Origin: Bacillota bacterium
GTDB taxonomy: Bacteria > Bacillota > Bacilli > Bacillales_B > DSM-18226
DNA: 9,005 bases
Assembly (NCBI GenBank): GCA_030705665.1
Contig: JAUZQA010000136.1
Span: forward strand, 1 to 9,005
Reading direction: 5' to 3'
This document shows positions 5,741 through 9,005 of this stretch, one piece after another. The position numbers and the translations under genes were made by a program. The notes under the pieces are model-generated. The model saw only the letters and a program-made list of their open reading frames with translations, was not told the DNA's origin and did not search any database. How positions within the stretch are numbered: position 1 is the stretch's first letter; the number at the start of each line of letters is the position of its first letter.

Positions 5741-6778
5741 ATGCTTATTGAAGAGTCCTTGGATATTGATTTTCATCAAATGGTGGATAATTCCCTCAAT
5801 ACATTTTTGATTATCGATAGAGAAAAAAATATTCTTTATTGTAATAGGCCTGGATTAGAATTACTCAATTTATCAATTGAAGATATCTTATATAAAAGTG
5901 TGTGTTGTTTTATCCCTGATGATCAGCATTGTATTTGTGAGCAATTAATTGAAGAAGTGTTTGAAAAGAAAGAAACCATAAAACCTCGGGATATAAAGTT
6001 AAAAATAAAAGGCGGCGAAACAATAGAAGTGGAAGTGATGTGCTTTCCTTATTTAATAAAAGGGAATGTTTTTGCCCAAGTCATTATTCGTGATGTTTCA
6101 TATCGTAAAATTGCAGAAAAGCTTGTAAGTGACAGTGAAAAATTGGCCTCACTTGGTCAATTAGCTGCTGGTATTATTCACGAAATCAAAAATCCGCTTA
6201 CTTCTGTGAAAGGGTTTTTACAGTTACTAAAGGAATCATTTTCACATGCTTACCTTGATACGATGGAAAGTGAATTAAATAAAGCATTAGAAACGCTCCA
6301 AAATTTATTGCAAGTATCTAGGCCTGATTTGCAGGAAGAGCCATTTATTCCAATGAATATATCAGAGGAGTTATCATCGATATTACCTTTATTTCAGGAA
6401 AAGCTTTATTCTCTTGAAGTTGAAATAGATATAATGGATTCAGGAATTATTATAATGGGAAAGAAAAATTCCTTCTTAAAAGCCTTTTTTAATCTTATCA
6501 AAAATGCAATTGAAGCAATGGGTGATAATGGAAAATTAAAAATTGAGTGTTACTATCATAATAAATGGATCCATATTAAAATTAGTGATACGGGAGTAGG
6601 TATTCCAAAAGAAAAGTTAAAAATGCTGGGAACACCATTTTTTTCTACGAAAGCCGATGGAACTGGACTGGGGCTGAATCAGGTATATACCACAATTCAT
6701 GAACACGGGGGGATTATTTTAGTGGACAGTGTGGTTGGAAAAGGCACAAGCTTTCACATTCAACTTCCGGTAAAATGA
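5741..6778 (+). CDS. Soluble PAS-domain sensor histidine kinase, orphan, sporulation-kinase-like
   Basis: Cytoplasmic histidine kinase of 345 residues with no membrane segment. One PAS domain (about 12-120) is followed by a HisKA dimerisation domain with phospho-acceptor H147 in GIIHEIKNPLTS, then an ATPase domain with N box NLIKNAIEA (N255), G1 DTGVG (D283), F box PFFSTK and G2 GTGLGL. The GxxHEIKNPLTxxKGFLQLL form is that of the B. subtilis Kin kinases and other orphan kinases that feed Spo0F, so entry into the phosphorelay is a reasonable inference, not shown. No response regulator is adjacent. Odd: the PAS domain has six cysteines, four of them clustered (C55, C56, C64, C66). The gene diverges from the oxidase operon, which makes a redox or respiratory signal an attractive but untested idea. 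AAAGGGG lies 12 bases before the ATG, a little far. Confidence 0.92.
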   Translation: MLIEESLDIDFHQMVDNSLNTFLIIDREKNILYCNRPGLELLNLSIEDILYKSVCCFIPDDQHCICEQLIEEVFEKKETIKPRDIKLKIKGGETIEVEVMCFPYLIKGNVFAQVIIRDVSYRKIAEKLVSDSEKLASLGQLAAGIIHEIKNPLTSVKGFLQLLKESFSHAYLDTMESELNKALETLQNLLQVSRPDLQEEPFIPMNISEELSSILPLFQEKLYSLEVEIDIMDSGIIIMGKKNSFLKAFFNLIKNAIEAMGDNGKLKIECYYHNKWIHIKISDTGVGIPKEKLKMLGTPFFSTKADGTGLGLNQVYTTIHEHGGIILVDSVVGKGTSFHIQLPVK

Positions 6779-6810
6779 TAAACTTGGTAAATTTTAAACT
6801 TTTACATAGT

Positions 6811-6876
6811 AATAGGAATATATTTTCCTTATTTTTTAAGCGATTTTCAAAAGTGATGATCGCTTAATTTCATTTA
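6811..6876 (+). terminator. Weak terminator region after the kinase gene
   Basis: Two modest hairpins lie 30-90 bases after the kinase stop. The better one pairs TTAAGCGAT (6836-6844) with ATCGCTTAA (6859-6867) around 14 bases and is followed by TTTCATTT. The first pairs AATAGGAA with TTCC-T-TATT (6811-6833, one bulge) and runs into a T6. Neither is strong alone. Confidence 0.45.
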
Positions 6877-6921
6877 GCCAGTCTACATAATGAAAAACCA
6901 ATAGAAGGGTTCTGAATATTT

Positions 6922-6930
6922 TGCTAAAAT
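6922..6930 (+). promoter_or_regulatory. Possible extended -10 for the 99-residue gene
   Basis: TGCTAAAAT fits the extended -10 pattern with one mismatch and no good -35 stands upstream. A start near 6937 would leave a very short leader that still includes the ribosome binding site AAAGGGGG (6937-6944). Confidence 0.3.
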
Positions 6931-6952
6931 AGAATTAAAGGGGGTTAACCGA

Positions 6953-7252
6953 ATGAACAAAGTGGAAACGATGGAAACAGTTGCCGATATGGTGGGACTG
7001 GAATTTAATTTTGTTTACGAAGCAGCTATGTATTTTAGTTCTTTTGAAGAGGCGTTTAATTGGATATATCTTTCTGAAGACAATCCAAATCGTCCATTTA
7101 GTGATTTTGAACTAATTAAAGAATTATCATCTGTTACAGCTGAACAAATGCTAGAGGCACATGCCAACACGCCAGGAGAATATATGGTACTAATTCATGA
7201 TCACACATATATAACCAAAACTGGCATTGCTTACTTACGAATTACTAGGTAA
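6953..7252 (+). CDS. Uncharacterised acidic protein, 99 residues
   Basis: I do not recognise this protein. The ATG follows AAAGGGGG by 8 bases, and the gene has its own downstream terminator, so it is very probably translated. It is acidic, with no signal peptide, membrane segment or cysteine. The N-terminal half looks like three short helices: METVADMVG, EFNFVYEAAMYFS and SFEEAFNWIYLSE. This spacing, with the FEEAFNWI ending, recalls UBA-like three-helix folds that carry a similar (E)EA-x-NWL end, but the likeness is only by eye. The second half (about 50-99) has a helix-like SVTAEQMLEAHANT and then alternating strand-like residues (EYMVLIHDHTYITKTGIAYLRI). It is a single-gene unit between the kinase and the permease, so context gives little. 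No function is proposed. Confidence 0.8.
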   Translation: MNKVETMETVADMVGLEFNFVYEAAMYFSSFEEAFNWIYLSEDNPNRPFSDFELIKELSSVTAEQMLEAHANTPGEYMVLIHDHTYITKTGIAYLRITR

Positions 7253-7272
7253 GGATTAAAGCAATTTCTTAA

Positions 7273-7314
7273 AGAGGAGTTTTCTAGGACAATGGAAAAC
7301 TCCTTTAGCTTTTT
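7273..7314 (+). terminator. Intrinsic terminator after the 99-residue gene
   Basis: A 12-bp stem (7273-7284 with 7295-7306, one G-U pair) closes a 10-base loop, and is followed by AGC and a T5 run at 7310-7314. It lies about 20 bases after the stop codon. Confidence 0.75.
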
Positions 7315-7541
7315 AGCACTTCAAAGATCATTTACCCACAAAAGGAGGCAAGAGGAGGTGTAGAACTTCAAAAAGAATTATGCTATTGTTTGTATTGGAG
7401 TACGAGAACCTAAACTTTTATTTTTGTATAAAATAATAGTTAGCGCGAGGTGAGAGCCTTTTTTTTGAAGTAACAAGTTATACATAATTGTCCATGACCA
7501 TCATATATACATAAATAAAGCAAGAAATCGAGGGAAAATCG
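7315..7541 (+). other. Intergenic leader before the permease gene with an SD-GTG-TAG signal
   Basis: No supported gene. A perfect AAAGGAGG (7341-7348) is followed at 9 bases by GTG (7358) and immediately by TAG; the same frame then stays open for 29 codons to a TGA at 7451-7453. A possible -10 (TATAAA, 7427-7432) without a clear -35 may serve the permease gene. A T8 run at 7459-7466 follows GAGGTGAGAGCC but I see no stable stem. The ribosome binding site for the permease is GAGGG (7530-7534). Confidence 0.5.
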
Positions 7542-8630
7542 TTGAAAAGTAAATTTCAATTTTGGTTAGTCCAAATACTGTTGATCTTAACCATTATCTT
7601 TGTTTCTTCAAAAGTTACCTTTTTATTCAGTCCCATTGGAGTTTTTATTTCAACCTTATTTTTTCCAATTCTTATTGCCGGTTTTCTATTTTTCCTGTTA
7701 AATCCAGTAGTAAATTTTCTTGAGCATAAAAAAATACCAAGGTTTATTGCCATTTTAATTATTTATATCGTTGTCGTTGGAGTTGTTGTATTAATTGTTG
7801 GAAGCCTGGTACCTTCCATAACCAAACAGTTTACAGCCCTAGCAAGTGAGCTGCCCGTATATGCAAAGCAAACAATTCATTATTTTAACGACATGTCGCA
7901 AACTTCGGAATTTAAATGGGTTGCAAATGCGCAACAAAATCTTTTGCAATCATTTGAAAAGAAACTTACTGCTTATGCGAATACATTACCCGAAAAGATT
8001 ACCTACAGTATTACCAATATAGTGGGTGTAATTGCGAATATTGCTGTTATTCTTGCTACTGTGCCATTTTTATTATTTTACATGTTAAAGGATGGTAATA
8101 AGTTTCCTGAAGCAATATCTAAATTTTTCCCGCTAAACTTTAGGGATGAGGGTTTGACAATATTAAAAGAGACGGGTGAAACTCTTTCTACTTATATTCA
8201 CGGACAAATTGCGGTTGCGCTAACCGTGGGAACAATGACATTTATTGGATATCTTATTATAAAGTTACCATTTGCTTTAGTAATGGCATTGGCAGTGACT
8301 TTTACATATTTTATTCCCTATATTGGACTGATCATTGGTGCCATTCCTGCAGTAATCGTAGCATTGTTTGATTCGCCAACCAAGGTCTTGTTAGTTTTGC
8401 TTGTTCTAATCGTATCACAACAAATAGAATCGAATTTATTGTCACCGCTCATTCTTGGAAAAAGTCTGGATATCCATCCGGCCACAATCATCATCATCCT
8501 GCTAGCTGCAGGTAATCTTGCGGGCGTTATAGGGATGGTTTTAGCTGTTCCAACCTATGCCGTTAGCAAGACCATTGTTATTAATGCTGTTAAGTTCTTT
8601 AAAGCAAGGGAAAAAGCGGGCATTTCTTAA
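7542..8630 (+). CDS. AI-2E family transporter (YdbI/YueF/YubA-like permease)
   Basis: Polytopic membrane protein of 362 residues, a normal length for the AI-2E (formerly UPF0118/PerM) family. Members export or move diverse solutes, including Na+(Li+)/H+ antiport in some Bacillales proteins; the name AI-2E comes from one E. coli member and should not be read as proof of autoinducer transport. Seen: three N-terminal membrane segments within about 8-95, a soluble stretch (about 95-155), a helix with PFLLFYMLKDG, and the family signature regions HGQIAVALTVG, FTYFIPYIGLIIGAIPA, QQIESNLLSPLILGKSLDIHP and AGVIGMVLAVPTYAV. The start is a TTG with GAGGG 7 bases upstream; no other start fits. It probably forms its own transcription unit and converges on ftsX. 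The substrate cannot be told from the sequence. Confidence 0.9.
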   Translation: MKSKFQFWLVQILLILTIIFVSSKVTFLFSPIGVFISTLFFPILIAGFLFFLLNPVVNFLEHKKIPRFIAILIIYIVVVGVVVLIVGSLVPSITKQFTALASELPVYAKQTIHYFNDMSQTSEFKWVANAQQNLLQSFEKKLTAYANTLPEKITYSITNIVGVIANIAVILATVPFLLFYMLKDGNKFPEAISKFFPLNFRDEGLTILKETGETLSTYIHGQIAVALTVGTMTFIGYLIIKLPFALVMALAVTFTYFIPYIGLIIGAIPAVIVALFDSPTKVLLVLLVLIVSQQIESNLLSPLILGKSLDIHPATIIIILLAAGNLAGVIGMVLAVPTYAVSKTIVINAVKFFKAREKAGIS

Positions 8631-8670
8631 TAAACCCGTTAGAAATATTTAAACTCCATTACAAAATAGA

Positions 8671-8703
8671 AGGGGAGCCAATAACATTTTATTGGCTCCC
8701 TTG
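8671..8703. terminator. Bidirectional terminator between the permease gene and ftsX
   Basis: A perfect 12-bp stem (8673-8684 with 8689-8700) with a 4-base CATT loop. Reading plus it is followed by TTGTT; reading minus by TTCTATTTTG. It lies about 40 bases after the permease stop and about 20 bases after the ftsX stop (at 8724 on the minus strand), so it serves both convergent genes. Confidence 0.8.
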
Positions 8704-8723
8704 TTAAAAAAGCTTCATTAAAT

Positions 8724-9005
8724 TTATACTTTTAACATTCTTCTTAATGATGATATAGCCCCCCAAATACCGATGAAACAACCAAAAACGAGAAGAAACA
8801 AACAAGATAATGGAATAAGCGAAAGCGGAGAAAGCAATTCAATAAATTCAATGTCTATATGTTTATGAAAAAATGAATAAGCAAAATAATATCCGATTGC
8901 TATAAAGAAGCTTGCAATAAGTGCTCCAATAAGTCCAATAGATGATCCCTCAACAAAGAAAGGAAAGCGAATAAAATTATTCGTTGCACCTATCAATTTT
9001 CTAAG
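8724..9005 (-). CDS. ftsX: Cell division ABC-transporter permease FtsX, C-terminal end only
   Basis: Only the last 93 codons lie in the window; the frame is open to base 9005 and starts outside. FtsX is the membrane partner of the ATPase FtsE; in Bacillus the pair activates the cell-wall hydrolase CwlO. Seen: LRKLIGATNNFIRFPFFVEG, the conserved coupling-helix region of FtsX (typically (K)LVGATNWFIRWPFF), then two membrane segments (about 8908-8960 and 8760-8820) and the ending SSLRRMLKV, which closely matches the Bacillus FtsX end (SxRRFLKV). The TTG at 8996 is an internal Leu, not a start. The general FtsX/MacB permease fold is shared by other ABC exporters, but the IGATNNFIR and LRRMLKV pieces point to FtsX itself. 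Confidence 0.85.
   Translation of the reverse strand, partial: LRKLIGATNNFIRFPFFVEGSSIGLIGALIASFFIAIGYYFAYSFFHKHIDIEFIELLSPLSLIPLSCLFLLVFGCFIGIWGAISSLRRMLKV

Noticed and set aside
6776..6952. Cognate response regulator gene for the kinase
   Set aside because: No receiver-domain sequence is found anywhere in the window; the following gene is an unrelated 99-residue protein.
7380..7436. 18-residue ATG frame
   Set aside because: The nearest Shine-Dalgarno-like sequence is over 20 bases away, and the frame is short and unremarkable.
7441..7470. T-box or other riboswitch terminator before the permease gene (GCGCGAGG...T8)
   Set aside because: No T-box core sequence, no stable stem before the T-run, and no matching leader structure could be drawn.
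8724..8996. Complete 90-residue membrane protein starting at TTG 8996
   Set aside because: The frame continues upstream to the window edge and the extra residues (LRK) extend the FtsX match, so it is a truncated view of a longer gene.

Overview
This is a chromosomal window from a low-GC Gram-positive bacterium, most likely a spore-forming member of the Bacillaceae. The evidence is the AT-rich sequence, strong AGGAGG-type ribosome binding sites, TTG and GTG starts, an aa3-600-like quinol oxidase, a soluble PAS histidine kinase resembling the orphan sporulation kinases, and an FtsX end that reads like a Bacillus protein. I see no tRNA, rRNA, CRISPR array, insertion sequence or phage gene.

Left part, minus strand (5232 down to 1): one tightly packed operon for a heme-copper quinol oxidase and its cofactor. 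The order of transcription is qoxA (subunit II lipoprotein without CuA ligands), qoxB (subunit I with all heme/CuB ligands), qoxC (III), qoxD (IV), a perfect 16-bp stem-loop, ctaB (heme O synthase), and a CtaA/Cox15-family heme A synthase cut by the window start. Subunits I, III and IV resemble E. coli CyoB, CyoC and CyoD in several places, and the gene order is cyoABCDE plus ctaA. Together the genes make the terminal oxidase and turn protoheme into heme O and then probably heme A for it.

Middle, 5251-5740: a 490-bp divergent intergenic region. It holds a minus-strand extended -10 (TGGTATAAT), an ATAGTA motif repeated at exact 31-bp intervals just upstream of it, a second weaker minus-strand promoter candidate, a TGTGACAC motif occurring twice, and a 12-bp perfect inverted repeat around the likely -10 of the kinase gene.

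Right part, plus strand: an orphan soluble PAS histidine kinase with a cysteine-rich sensor domain (5741-6778), an unrecognised 99-residue acidic protein (6953-7252) with its own terminator, a 227-bp stretch with an odd start-stop signal, and an AI-2E-family membrane permease (7542-8630). A bidirectional terminator separates this from the C-terminal end of ftsX, which enters from the right on the minus strand.

Most of the window is ordinary physiology. The points most worth a second look are the Cyo-like ancestry of the operon, the Met-rich tail of QoxA, the Cys-rich kinase facing an oxidase operon, and the repeat architecture between them. No clearly new system is evident.
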